Of a stretch of DNA of 64,000 nt, positions 1 through 11,579 are shown piece after piece (the stretch's first letter is position 1; every line of letters begins with the position of its first letter). This stretch comes from Hemileia vastatrix (taxonomy: Eukaryota; Basidiomycota; Pucciniomycetes; Pucciniales; Zaghouaniaceae). The DNA is taken from contig JASXTE010000002.1 of the NCBI GenBank assembly GCA_030280995.1, positions 32,192,683-32,256,682 on the forward strand, given 5' to 3'. A model generated the notes under the pieces. That model was given only the letters and a program-made list of their open reading frames with translations. It was not told where the DNA came from and searched no databases. Made by a program: the position numbers and the translations under genes.

Positions 1-750
1 AACCCAAACAGTTACCATAAATTTAGTCATAAATTAAATAAGTTTGAGACACATAAAAATAATTTAATTAATTTGAAACATGTCTTATAATTTTTTAAAT
101 AATAACCAATTTAACTGAAACATGAAAAATAACTTATTTTATCACATGAAAAAAATTTAATTAATTAATTTAGTATAAAACATGAATAATTAGTTATTTT
201 AATTACTTTTATTAGTGTAATAATTAATTTAATTTAAAACAAATACTTATTATAACAAAATTACTAATTTTTAGAATAAAACATTAATAATATATTTAAA
301 TAAGTGCTTTAACTTGTTTAATACTTTGATGACACAATTAGGAATCAAAAAAGCGCCCAATAATATTTTTTAATAACATATTTAAGTTTTTATTTAATAT
401 ATAAATTTAATTAATTAATTTAATTACATTATAAGTTAATTTTATACTCATAATTATAATAAATGTTTATAATTAATTAATCTTTAATTTATATTTATTA
501 AATACATGAAAATGCGCCATAATTTATAGAATATAATATTTATTATGCTTAATTTAAATTTATATATAATTTATATAATAATGAAATTAATATAATACTT
601 ATTTTATATATATTTAATAAAATCCTTATATCATTTCATTATGCAATATAATATTAATTTATATACATAATAACCATATTTTTACACCCTCTTTTGGTTC
701 CAGTAAATTGAAATAACATTTTCTGGGCTCCTGGTATAGCCTGGCTGAAA
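1..750 (-). repeat. partial LTR, family C, reverse orientation
   Basis: On the minus strand the right edge reads TTTCAGCCAGGCTATACCAG and then GAGCCCAG, matching the start of the LTRs at 24903 and 32915 apart from scattered changes. Further in, the block around 330-352 corresponds to the LTR stretch containing GACCCATAATTGTGTCAGG. The copy is old and its other end lies outside the window. It abuts a fragment of repeat family A at 751, so it probably inserted into that repeat. No coding capacity is seen. Confidence 0.75.
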
Positions 751-935
751 TATTTCAAGGCAAATTTCTAATATTATTAAATTTATAGTGCATATATTCA
801 ACTTTTAAGTGATTTAAAGCGCATTTCTTGTTTTTCACATAAAACAATGAAAACAACAGCTTAAATTATATTTAAAAATAATGTAGCCTTATATTGAAGG
901 CTCTTCATAGTACCCTAACATATTCCAACTTAATA
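751..935 (-). repeat. family A repeat fragment (copy A3, inner part)
   Basis: This is the reverse complement of about 6095-6265 and 9868-10045. Shared landmarks are the AATGCGCTTT/AAAGCGCATT block and CCAACTTAATATTAAG. It continues on the far side of the MITE at 2367, so both pieces are one repeat split by an insertion. Confidence 0.75.
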
Positions 936-938
936 TTA

Positions 939-2363
939 AGGGGCATAAAAGTTAGAAATCTTTCATTTCAAAATACCTTTTTTGTCGGTGGGTTGTCTAG
1001 AAGAAGGAGAAGAAGGAGATGAAAATAAAGAAAGAGAAAGGGTAATAAAAGAAAAAAGAAATGAAGACAATAAAAAAAATTAAGTAAATAAATTGAGAGA
1101 AAATACAACAACAATTTATGAGAAATAACACAAAGTTGACATTTAATGTGAGTGATAAAATTTTGAGTCAAGTAAGCAATGTATTCTCTGTGCAGTAAAC
1201 AAATTTTATTATTAGTAAGCTTAAAGCAACCTTAGTTTAATTATTGAGTATTGATATTCAAATTGTAATGCTAATAAAAATAAAAAAAATGTATTGTAAG
1301 TTTGTAAAATGTATATAATGTAAGTGATGTTTACCAGAGAGGATTCCAAAGCCCTTTAATAGGAAAGAGGACCATCTGGGGCATTTCAATATTACTTAAA
1401 AAAGAGTAAGGTAATTTGAAACAAATTATTTAAAGAATTTAATTAAAAACACACAAAATAACAAAATTGAAACAATGAATTAAACCCATGAATAAGCAAC
1501 TACTTTTCCCACCATATAGTTCCAAAAAAAATAATTAATATAATGAGTAACTACGTGAGTATGAAACCTGAGAACTGTGAAAAAGAAAATCCTAAATAGG
1601 AATTACAAATACATGTAAAGGGTTTAATTAAAACAAATAAAATTATTTTCATGTCCAAATGTATATAAATAATTTCAATTAATTTATAAAGAGAAATTAA
1701 TTAATTTTTTTGACTAATTTCAGTAATTAATTTAATTGTAACTTATTTAAAGTGAGATTTTAATATTAATATATTTAATATGTGTTTTAAGTTATTTAGT
1801 AATTCTACTGACACAGTTAAGGGTCAAAAAAGTGCCCAATATTTATGGATAATATTATATGATGAGTTGGATTTAATATCTAAGTAATATAAAATTATTT
1901 GTAATTCCATTATAAGGTAAATATAATTAAGCTTATAATATCATAATTAATTTAATTATTTTTTTAGAAATATTAAATACATAGAAATGTGCCATGTTTT
2001 TATAGAATATAATATTTGTTTATGTAATAAAACTTATTTAATAATAAAATCAAATATAGTAATTATTTTATTTATTCATTAAATATTTTTAATTTTATTA
2101 TTTAATAAAATAATTTATTGTAACTACATAATTTTATTCCCTTACATGATTTCAGTAATTTATTATATAAATTACTGGGCTGCTGAGATAGCCTGGCTGA
2201 CATTTTTTCTCCACCAAATCAACCATGATTATTTTTTAAAATATTTCATATTGTGCCCACAAAATAGCTTTTTACTGAAAATTAATGTCAAATCTGTGGC
2301 TTTCTTTTTGTGTTGTGAAATAACTTTTAAAGAATTAAAAATTTCTAACTTTGATACCCCATA
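939..2363. mobile_element. PIF/Harbinger-type MITE, interrupted by a solo LTR
   Basis: The termini are inverted repeats: AGGGGCATAAAAGTTAGAAAT on the left and, reading inward from the right, TATGGGGTATCAAAGTTAG. They are flanked by the trinucleotide TTA at 936-938 and 2364-2366. With the LTR at 983-2202 removed, the internal sequence matches the roughly 200 bp elements at 17515 and 50652, including CCATATTGTGCCC-like and GGCTTTCTTTTTGTGTTG blocks. A TTA/TAA target duplication and a GGGG(T/C)AT terminus fit PIF/Harbinger. It encodes no protein and would need a transposase supplied in trans. Confidence 0.8.
983..2202 (-). repeat. solo LTR, family C, inside the MITE
   Basis: On the minus strand it starts TGTCAGCCAGGCTATCTCAG and ends CAACCCACCGACA, like the 1132 bp LTRs of the element at 24903-34046. 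The MITE sequence TTTTT is duplicated at 978-982 and 2203-2207. The matching ends and 5-bp duplication show a complete LTR without internal region, which usually results from recombination between two LTRs. Confidence 0.85.
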
Positions 2364-2366
2364 TTA

Positions 2367-2560
2367 AGTAAATAAGACTTATAAAAGGTGGATATATGCA
2401 TGTATGTAAGGTGTTTTTATGGCATATATTGGTTTTTATCATAATTTTTACTTATGTATACAGCTTGTGTACTTTTATTTATTGTTCCCATGTATAGTCC
2501 ATGTGTTTAACATAACTTATATGTACTTTTTACTCAATCCTGGGGATATCCAGGCTGACA
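2367..2560 (-). repeat. family A repeat, 5' end (copy A3)
   Basis: On the minus strand it begins TGTCAGCCTGGATATCCCCA and continues AGGATTGAGTAAAAAGT, matching the starts of copies at 5894 and 9674. TGTCAGCC is also how LTR families B, C and D start, so family A is probably an LTR too. Confidence 0.75.
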
Positions 2561-3876
2561 GGTTAAATGTATTTTCACACTTTATTCCTTATTGTTTCAT
2601 CACTTCCTCAATGTGTGCTTAATTAGATATGAATTTAGGTTCAAGGTTGCCAACTTGCTAGCAAGTCCACCCCCCATATTTTGTGGTGATACACTTATTC
2701 ATTTTTATTCTATATCAATGGCCAATTAAAGTAGTAATTAGAATGTTTTATATATTAAAAAAGTCTTAGATTATTCTTAAGGTACTAATAGATATATTTG
2801 TACATAATATGGCTTTTATTATTAAGATCTAGCGTGTTACAGATTGTTAAATTTTGAAACTTTGCTGTGAAAAGAATTAATGGTGATACTTACTTAAACT
2901 TTCAACAATAATTTTAAGTCTGTAATTCAACTTTTATTATTTTATAAAAGCTGCTGACCAGGTGTACATTTTATATGCACTATAGGACACCAATTTGTTT
3001 AGCCAAACAGAGCTAAAATCATTAGATCTTGGCGTAGATTTTTGTGAACTTATGTAATACTAAATAAAGTTCTGTAAATGTGGAGGGAGTTTCTAGAAAT
3101 TCTTTCCATCAAACTTTAATTTCTAAGATGACTGGATAGTTTTTTTTTTCCTTTTATTATACCTTATTCATTTATTAAATAATTTTCTTCTTGATTAATT
3201 ATTTTCTTCCATTACTAAGCCATTTTATTTAATTCATTTTCATTTTAATGTTTTAGCTCATTATATCTTTCAATATATATTTTATCCATTTTTAGGGTTA
3301 TCAGGGCACCTTTTTTGAATCTTTTTTAATTTTTGATTAGTTTTGTATTTTTATTGTTAGTTATTTAAATTTTTAGCTCTGAGTTTTAATGTATTTAAGG
3401 AGAAGATTTTTTGCACTTTAATCTAGAATCTTCAAAACTATAAGCTTATTCTAAGAATTAGTTTTTCGATTTCTATTTTTATAGACTTTATTAAAAATAA
3501 TTTGATAAAATTATTACTTTTGAATTTTAAAATTACTAATACTCACCCACCTGTAAGCTTTGGCTGTTATAATAAAAATAATACTGATTATATATTTGAC
3601 CCTTATATATATATATACTTTTTCACTTATCAAATAGAAAGCTTCAGTTCATATGGGATAATTTATTACTTGACATAAATAAATAAATTGAAACCTCTTT
3701 TTGGCCTCATCCTTATCACATTATTATTGTTAATTTTTAACTTCTCTATTTTTTTTATTTTTAAATTTTTGTTGTTTTATTATTATTTATCTAGTTCTCT
3801 TAGATAATTAGGATTATGAGACATTTATGGTTCTCTTAATCCTATAATTTTAATAATATTAAATAAATTAAACACA
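2561..3876. other. AT-rich stretch without gene; palindromic motif at 2653
   Basis: No convincing coding frame is present. The only notable structure is the perfect palindrome ACTTGCTAGCAAGT at 2653-2666, preceded by GGTTCAAGGTTG and followed by a C-run and CATATTTTGTGGTG. The same arrangement recurs at 21575-21640 (minus strand) and 35130-35185. Confidence 0.5.
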
Positions 3877-3879
3877 TTA

Positions 3880-5893
3880 GGGGGTATCAAACCATAACCA
3901 AACACACTTAGCATGTTTCATTTGAAAAAACCCCACAAATGCACTATAAAACATTGCTGATGTGGCAATTGGGGTCTTAAAACTGGGGTAAAATACATCC
4001 TACTTTTGTAAAATTCTCCAAAGAAAAATTCAGGCCACCAATATCCACATATTTTCAATCAGCTGCACATCACATTCCTACCATCCTAACCAATATAATC
4101 TACCTCAAATCTCTTCTCGCCCAGTTTTTTTTTTTCAAATATGATTTTTCTCCTTCACGCCACAGTAAGTCTATTATGTTTTATTCCTTTTTATCAACTT
4201 CTTCTGCTCCAAATTCTATCCTTGAAAATTCTACTTTTTTTCCAAGGCATCATAAATAGACTCAAGGTTATAACCATTCTGGATCTCATTCAAATAATTA
4301 AGAGTTTCCTTCAGCTCATTTGCTTGACTCTCCCATATTTGAAAAATCAACTAGATATTCTGAAACAAAGCTTGATAAGGCCATGGTATTAACCTTAAAC
4401 TACTTTTGTTATTATTATTTTTATATTACTTATTTACTCACCATGTATTAAGCAGAACCATGTCTCATCAAATAAAAATATTTTCAAGGAAGTAGCTGAT
4501 GATAGAAGGTTAGAGTATAAAAAATCAATCCATCCTAGAAAAATACTCAATAAAAAGGCTTCTTCTATTTCTGGGACAACTTAATTAACATTAATTGCTG
4601 TTTTTTCTGCTTATAGGGAGGCTGTTAAGAAATTTGAACAAGGTTTTTGTTTGTAATTAATATAGAATTTTTTCATTCATTTCTATTATTCTTAAAAGTT
4701 TAACATTTTCAAAAAAAGAAGAATCTCACATTAAAATAATGAAGTTAGAGTCTCAAGTAAAAAATGTAGAACATCAATAGCCTTTTGAGGAGAAAAATTG
4801 GCTTCATTCAAAATCAAAAGTTTAAATTTTTTTAGAAATTGAGATAGATCATTTAAATTAAGAGTGTGAAAAGGTTATAATTCAAAGAGAAGACAAGAAA
4901 AATTTAAAAATAATCTATTTTAATTTGAAAGTTCCAAATTTTGGTTACAAGTTGATTAATTCAAAATTAAACAGCTCAATTCTGAAAAATCAAGAAATCA
5001 AGCTTTTTTATTTGTGCATGTTAATTCAAATATATAAAATGCTGATATTAAAGACATTCTTTCTTTAATTGGTTTTATTTCAACTGCTCTTAGTACATTT
5101 CTCTCTAAGTTTCTTCTATATTATCAAAATGAAATTCTTCCACCAATTCTTGTATCCTTTTCCTTAGATTTTTAATCTGTTAAGAATTTTTTTATCTAGC
5201 TAGACTACTGATATCTAATAATCTAGATCCTACTCCATCAATAAAAATTTTATTCATTCTATTAATTACATTTAAGATTTTTTTTGCCTCTAATTCATCA
5301 CTTTCTTACATTTTTTCTCATATAATATCTTCATCATCAGATTTTTTTCTAGGTGAAGATCACAAAATTTTTGTCCAAGAGTTCTTTTGGAAATACCCTC
5401 CCCTGTATTTTATTGAAGTAGAAGCCTAGCTTACAGAGTTTTAAGTTCATTCCATAAATTACCATGTTTTAAAGTCACATAAGATAATAAAAAAACTTAT
5501 AAAAGTGACATTTCAAGTAAAAATGCAAATGGAAATTGTCTGTGACCAAAGTCAATGAAATCAAAAACAGATGTATAAATAATCCTCATGAGGAAATATA
5601 ATGTCCCTATGATTACCATTATATGAAACATGGCCTGATAGCTCATTAACTTAGGTAAATTGAGTATCAAATATGACTTTTTAAATTTAAATTCATGAAA
5701 TATAAATATAACTTGAAAACCTATATTAGACCGCATACTTTTTTTGTCTACCTAATATTTTATTTTTTACATTAAATTTGTCTCTTACAAAGTTAATCCA
5801 GTTGACAAACTTTAGATTTTCAGTCATCTTTATCTAAAAATATGTAAATAAAATTAATATTAGTGAAAAAATTGTATCATTGAATAAGAATTA
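3880..5893. mobile_element. probable PIF/Harbinger left end and degenerate interior
   Basis: TTA at 3877-3879 is followed by GGGGGTATCAAACC, the same terminus as the Harbinger at 15184. A clear right terminus was not found; a weak candidate lies near 5390 (AAATACCCTCCCC). The interior is AT-rich with short broken frames. A frame starting at 4141 reaches a GTAAGT after eight codons, which may be chance. No conserved domain is recognised, so only the terminus is well supported. Confidence 0.35.
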
Positions 5894-7374
5894 TATCAGC
5901 TTGGAAATCCCCAGTACTAAGTAAAAAGTACTTATAAATTATGTTAAACACATGGACCAAACATGGGAACAACTAATAAAATTACAAAAGTTGTATACAT
6001 ATGTAAAAATTATGATAAAATACACTATATGCCATTATAACACCTTATATACATGCACATATCCACCTTTTATAAGTCTTATGTACTTAATATTAAGTTG
6101 GAATATGCTGGGGTACTATTAAGAAACTTAAATATAAGGCTACATAATTTTTAAGTAGACTTAAAGCTATTTTTTTCATTGTTTTATGTGAAAACCAAGA
6201 AATGCGCTTTAAATCACTTAAAACATTAATATATGCACTATAAATTTAATAATATTTAAAATGTGCTTTGACAGATAAATTTTTCTTAATTAGGAATATT
6301 TATTTGGCTACTCAAATGCATAAAAATAACACTTTTCAAATTTGGTGTTTTTTATGCCAGAAATGGCTTCTGTGTACTGGGCACATACTTCCTGCATTTT
6401 TCCTGTGTGAATAGTGTCATTTTTAGCAAAGTTAGCTTTTTCACACTATAATTACCCCACATTCTATGCCCACTGTGGGGAAACATGCTAAAATTGGCAA
6501 CAGGTCCTTATTTAGTGTCCTAATTTAATTATAGGTGCATTGACATTATTATATGCACTAATTTCATTAATAACCTCAAGCTTGGCAACTTTAATTCACT
6601 ACCACAATTAGATTCACCTAAATTGGTCAAGGATTTACCCGCTGTGGTCTTCCAAAATTGGCAGGAGCCTTTGTTGTGTTGTTTGGTGCTGTTTGTGCAT
6701 GTCTTAATTGACATCTGTTGGAGAATTGGGTGTTTTTCAGTAATTATTCCGTGAATATTGGGGCTGCAGGTATTTGGGTACTATCATTGGATAGCCCCGG
6801 ATTTTCTCTATATTTCATGTCTTGATGATATTTTTCATATTCCAAGTTTTAAGGGGTCATTTCCTCATTTTTCAGTCACAAAAGATAGCTGTTTAATTTT
6901 GTTTTTTGCATTTTACAGGCTAACCTTAAGTCTTAGAGTTAAGTGCTTAAAACCATTAGATAGGGCGAATTTAGCTCTATATTTCATGTATCAATGTTGT
7001 TATAGCGTAATTTTGTGTTTTAAGGGTTTTAGTAGTTGTAGTGAGTTTTTCTAAGTAGATTAGATGTTTTTATTGGTTTTCTGGCTTCAGGTTTTAAAAG
7101 GTTGGGGATCACTTCTGGAGGGTTTTCATTCAATTTGGCTGGTACAGGTGCCAAATTTGTTGGTGTGCATGGGCTCTTAGATAGTGGTCTGTGTGTCCAT
7201 ACTGAATAAGACAGTTTGGGGCAACTTTAATTATCATACAACCATCCGGAGGTGATATCCTTGTTCCTCACTCATTTTTCACTGTTTTTGGCCACAATTG
7301 GCTGTGTTTTTTGCTAGGTTAGTTCTTCATTTAACTCAACTTTGGCAACAGGCTCTCTGGTATATTCTTGCAAG

Positions 7375-7466
7375 CTATATCAAGTATTATTGCTGTCTCT
7401 GGTGTGGATTTGTAGCCTACATCAAGTATCTTTTCTTTCTCTGGTGTGGACATTGGTCTACATTTC
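7375..7466 (+). repeat. two-unit tandem repeat of about 43 bp
   Basis: Two adjacent units share ATCAAGTAT and TCTCTGGTGTGGA, followed by TTTGTAGCCTACATC and CATTGGTCTACATTT. The repeat lies within the part of copy A1 that is missing from copy A2. Confidence 0.6.
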
Positions 7467-7858
7467 AGTTCTTTTGTCTGGTAGTCTGTCTGGGGACTAC
7501 TGTCTTGGCTCATCAAGCAGTCAAGTGTGTTGAAAAAGGGGCTATAGCAAACAGGAACCAACTTACTTAAGCAAGTAAATCTCACTCTATTTTTCTAAAG
7601 GGACAGGGTATTTTCTCTCTGGTTTTTCTCCAACTCCCTTGGTCAAGGCCTATAGCTAGTACTATAGGATTGTCTACACCGTGTAAGAACCTTTCAGGGA
7701 CTGCATGTAGTCACCCTACATCTCACGCCCTTTTTTGGGTTTTTAAGTGGTTTCTCAGTCAATATTTGTTATTTTTGAATGGGGATTTCACATATTTTAT
7801 TGGCATAATTAGCCCCATCATTTCTACTTTTAATCCACCTTAACATTATGTGATATTT

Positions 7859-8653
7859 TTTCAGCCAGGCTACTAGACTTATCAAGTAAAATAATTAATT
7901 ATCCTACTGAGATGAAGCCACGCCTTTTAAATCCTTATTAATAATTAATTATTTATTGCTTACTTATGTATTACTTACAATTAACTAGCTAAGTACATTA
8001 AGTAATTTTAATAATTAATAAAAATAAATGTCCCATACATTTTCACTCCCTAACACTGTGCTCAATAATACAGTTGAGAAGGGAATAAAAATAGTATTAA
8101 AAATATAATAAAATCTATAAAAAAATTCAAACTCCTTTATTAAGAAATTCAAATTTCTGTTAAAACAAAATTTTAAATCAAATGTTTTATACTAAGTGTG
8201 ACAATCTAAGGGAACTCATGTTTTATTTCAAATAAAAATGATATCTTTTATTGACGCTCCATTTAGTATATCTTTTTATATTTCACATACTCTATATATT
8301 TAGTTTTTTCTTCTCACACCCTTTTATCAGGTGGTGTTAACTCTGTATTTTTATCTCTCACATTTTGCCTATAAAAGGCACTCCATTTTTGTACTTTTGG
8401 AGTCATTCCATTACTCACTTATTTTATTAAAACATTTACTACACTTAAAATATTTGTTACTATTTCTTATTGTTTTAGTATTTACAAATACCTAATTCTA
8501 ACTCATTAATTATAATAATATTTATAAATTTTCTACCTCTTATATTTGAGTAAAACCAATATAAGATAGAAGTACGTACCCTAAACTTTGATATCCAAAA
8601 ATTCCCATGTTACTGCCGTTAAAACCCTTCTAGACATAAAAGACCCATTGACA
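7859..8653 (+). repeat. solo LTR, family B, inserted in copy A1
   Basis: It begins TTTCAGCCAGGCTACTAGAC (TGTCAGCC with G to T) and ends CCCATTGACA. The 5-bp target sequence TATTT is duplicated at 7854-7858 and 8654-8658. A TATA box lies in GCCTATAAAAGGC at 8370. It is 795 bp long, like the family B LTRs at 38441, 43618 and 51958. Family A sequence resumes directly on both sides. Confidence 0.88.
8370..8377 (+). promoter_or_regulatory. LTR TATA box (family B)
   Basis: TATAAAAG occurs in the context GCCTATAAAAGGC, at the same relative place in all family B copies (38949 and 52461 for example). It would drive the U3 promoter of the parent element. Confidence 0.6.
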
Positions 8654-9015
8654 TATTTAGTCTTATTATTTCCCTTTTTAGTCTTTTATTTTAAGTTATT
8701 ACATGCATACACTCTCTTTTTTGATTATTCTTTATTTTTGATGGATTATCCCTATTACTACAGGATTTTGGTGGGTGATATCATTCTAATTATGTTATTG
8801 TCACTCTTTATGATTTTGGACAGGTGTATTAGCTGGAATGAGGTGTCATTAGCTGTTTATAGAGCTGTTAAATCAAGGGGTTCATTGGAGGAACTATTGG
8901 GTACAAAAGGAGGGGGTTTTTGGTCTTGTTTTCTACATTCTTTATCATTACAATCAAATATATTACCCATACAATTACAATACATATCAATAGCACTTAT
9001 AAAGTCTTAATTAAT

Positions 9016-9329
9016 TTAATTATGGACAAACCAAAATTGATACCCACTTATATGCACCTAATATTATTGTAAGATTAATATTGATCATTGATGTTTCATC
9101 ATAGATTTAACATTAGCTCTTTCTTTACATATAATCCCAGGTAAGGGATTTTGCTAAAATTATAAATTACATTACCAAAATAAAGAAGAAATGATGATGA
9201 TCAAAATTATTGAAGAAGAAGATGATGATGACTATGTACCCATTATTTCAAGTTTATTCATAATATATGTTGATATATTCTAAGAATGATGATTGAGAAA
9301 GATAAAATTATTTTCATGAGAAATTATTA
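9016..9329. other. AT-rich spacer without gene
   Basis: The sequence lies between the tail of family A copy A1 and the Harbinger-type terminus at 9330. It holds a short GATGATGAT-rich stretch at 9192-9235. No gene is recognised. Confidence 0.4.
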
Positions 9330-9640
9330 GGGGGTATCCGTTCTGGAAAATCTGCACTTACAAATCCACACTGAAATTTGAATGAATTCTCACTTATCTA
9401 ATTGTGGATTTCCAAAACACACTAGTCCCAAAACTGGTGGATTTCAAAAGTGAAATAAGTCACTTATTTCACTAAAATACACACTCTCTCCATAAAAAGT
9501 GCTAATTTCACTAAAAAGTCTCACTTCAATGATTTTTCAGCATCATCCCTTTCATATGCAGAACTCCACAGCATAACACTTCATAACTCTAGTCATTGTA
9601 AATCATTTAAATTTTTATATCATATAAGAGTGTTATTGTC
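9330..9640 (+). mobile_element. PIF/Harbinger-type left terminus, truncated
   Basis: TTA at 9327-9329 is followed by GGGGGTATCCGTTCTGG. About 300 bp of promoter-like sequence follows and then runs into TGTCAGCCAAGATATTG at about 9639 and the family A repeat at 9674. No right terminus or transposase remains. Confidence 0.45.
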
Positions 9641-9673
9641 AGCCAAGATATTGTGAGAGGCAATTACAATCTT

Positions 9674-11125
9674 TGTCAGCCTGTATATCCCCAGGACTGA
9701 GTAAAAAGTGCTTATAAGTTATGTTAAACACATGAACTATACATGGGAACAATAAATGAGAGTACACAAACAGTATACATAAGTAAAATTATGATAATAC
9801 ACATAAAATGCCATTATAACACCTTATATACATGCATATATCCACCTTTTATAAGTCTTATGTACTTAATATTAAGTTGGAATATGTTAGGGTAATCTTG
9901 AGAACCTTAAGTATAAGGCTACATAATTTTTAAGTACACTTAAAGCTGTTATATTCATTGTTTTACACAAAAAACAAGAAATGCGCTTTATTTCACTTAA
10001 AAGTTGACTATATGCGCTATAAAATTGAGAATATCAAAATTGTGCTTTGACAGATCAATTGGTCTCATTTAGAACTATTGATTTGGCTATTTAAATGCAT
10101 AAAAATAACACTTTTCAAATTTGGTGTTTTTATGCCAGAAATGGCTTCTGTGTACTGGCTACAAACTGCCTGCTTTTTTCCCATGTGAATAGCTTCATTT
10201 TTAGCAAAGTTAGATTTTTCACACCATAATTACCCCACATTCTACGCCCACTGTGGGGAAACACACTAAAATAGGCGACAGGCGCTTATTTAGTGTCCTA
10301 GCTTAATTAATAATGCATTGACCTTGTTTATATGCACTAATTTCATTAATAACCTCACTCTTGGCACTTTATTTCATCACCACACTTAAATTCGTCTAAT
10401 TTTAGTCAAGGATTTACCCGTGCAAGCGCCTGCCAAGGACTTCATGTAGTTACCCCACATCTCACGCTCTTTTTTAAGTTTTTGGGTGGTTTCTCAGTCA
10501 ATTTTGGTTATTTTTGAATGGGAATTTCACGTAGTATAATGTCAGGATTAGCCCTTCCATTTCTACTGTAGATCCCCCTTATTATTAAGCTATAATTAAC
10601 CTTAAAAAGTCTCCTTTAACCTTGTTATAATATTGTTTTCCACACATATACTCTCTTTTTGTCTTTTCTTTAATTTTGATGGATCTCCCTTATTATTAAT
10701 AGGATTTTAGTGGTTGTTGTTTGTTTAATTATGTTATTGGTCACTAGGGGCGTTGATGGAGAGGTCTATTACTTGTTTGAAGGTGTCATTAACATTTTAT
10801 TGGGTGGTACATCAAGGTGTTTATTGGGGAACTTAGTGTGTATAAAAGGAGGGGGTTTTTGGTCTTGTTTTCTGCATTCTTTATCATTTACAATTTACCA
10901 ATATAACCAACTAAATACATATCAATTAGTACTTTTATAAGACTTTTGAATAGTGTCCGAATTATTACATCTATTTTTCTACCAACTATAAGAATGTAAG
11001 CCATACATAATTAGTGAGATATAAATTACTGAGACCCTTATATTGAGTTATATTTTAATACTTATTGGATTTTTACTACAGTATTCATATAGGACCATTA
11101 AAATCTTCTAGACAAATGACCATTC
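9674..11125 (+). repeat. family A long LTR-like repeat (copy A2)
   Basis: It starts TGTCAGCCTGTATATCCCCA and is colinear with copy A1. It contains a TATA box followed by a purine run (TATAAAAGGAGGGGG) and, near the end, CTTCTAGAC, which also occurs close to the end of LTR families B and C. A clean target duplication was not found, so the right end is approximate. The open frame near 10710-10940 spans the promoter block and is not considered a gene. Confidence 0.65.
10841..10848 (+). promoter_or_regulatory. TATA box of family A repeat
   Basis: TATAAAAG is followed by GAGGGGGTTTTTGG. This block is among the best conserved parts of copies A1 and A2, as expected for an LTR core promoter. Confidence 0.5.
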
Positions 11126-11579
11126 AAGCTATTTCACGTCTCTGTACTTGATCTCAGTCTGACAAAATACCAGAAACAGTTAAAGAAATTGCCAAAAAAG
11201 TTACAAAAAGGTTCCAGAAAAGCTGCAAAATGTTCATAAAGAAGAATCCAAAAGTCTCCAAAAAAGTCCCCAAAAGTTTCCTGAAATTTAGTCTAAAGTT
11301 CCAGAAAAATGCACCCAAAAGTCACCAGAAAAGTTCCAAAAAATGTGTAAACATCACTTGAAAATGTTTTTTAATATGTTTATGAATGTTTAAAAACCAC
11401 TTTGGTGAAGAAAGACCAAAAAAGCCGAAAAAAAACTAAAAATCAGTAGTAATTCTCAGAAAATGTTTCCAAGACATTCTGAAGCAATTTAGCAAAGGTA
11501 AAGACCAAAAAAGAAAGGAAAAGCCTAAATATACCCAGAAAACATTAAAAAGACAATAAAACAAGAATATGATAGATTG
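11126..11579 (+). repeat. purine-rich quasi-repeats bordering the minisatellite
   Basis: The sequence is made of loosely repeated units such as CCAAAAAAGTTCCAGAAAAG, CCAAAAGTCTCC and CCAAAAGTTTCC with poor periodicity. It grades into the array that follows. No gene is seen. Confidence 0.5.

Larger units (their letters stand above)
5894..9015 (+). repeat. family A long LTR-like repeat (copy A1), split by a solo LTR
   Basis: It starts TATCAGCTTGGAAATCCCCA, a decayed form of TGTCAGCCTGTATATCCCCA at 9674, and runs parallel to copy A2 over several blocks: 5894-6625 with 9674-10415, 7685-7850 with 10432-10577, and 8659-9005 with 10578-10930. The region 6626-7684 is absent from A2, so A2 has a deletion or A1 an insertion. 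The TATA position is GTACAAAAGGAGGGGG at 8901 and TATAAAAGGAGGGGG in A2. Short open frames near 8588 cover this promoter block and are not conserved as protein. The right end is uncertain by about 50 bp. Confidence 0.65.

Noticed and set aside
4141..4392. Possible small gene with GTAAGT after eight codons
   Set aside because: The frame is Leu/Ile/Phe-rich as expected from AT-rich DNA, and no second exon or domain is recognisable.
8588..10940. Similar open frames ending in GGGFWSCFLHSLS at 8588-9010 and 10710-10940
   Set aside because: The shared part covers the TATA and purine block of the family A repeat; upstream residues are not conserved as protein and no coding signal is seen.
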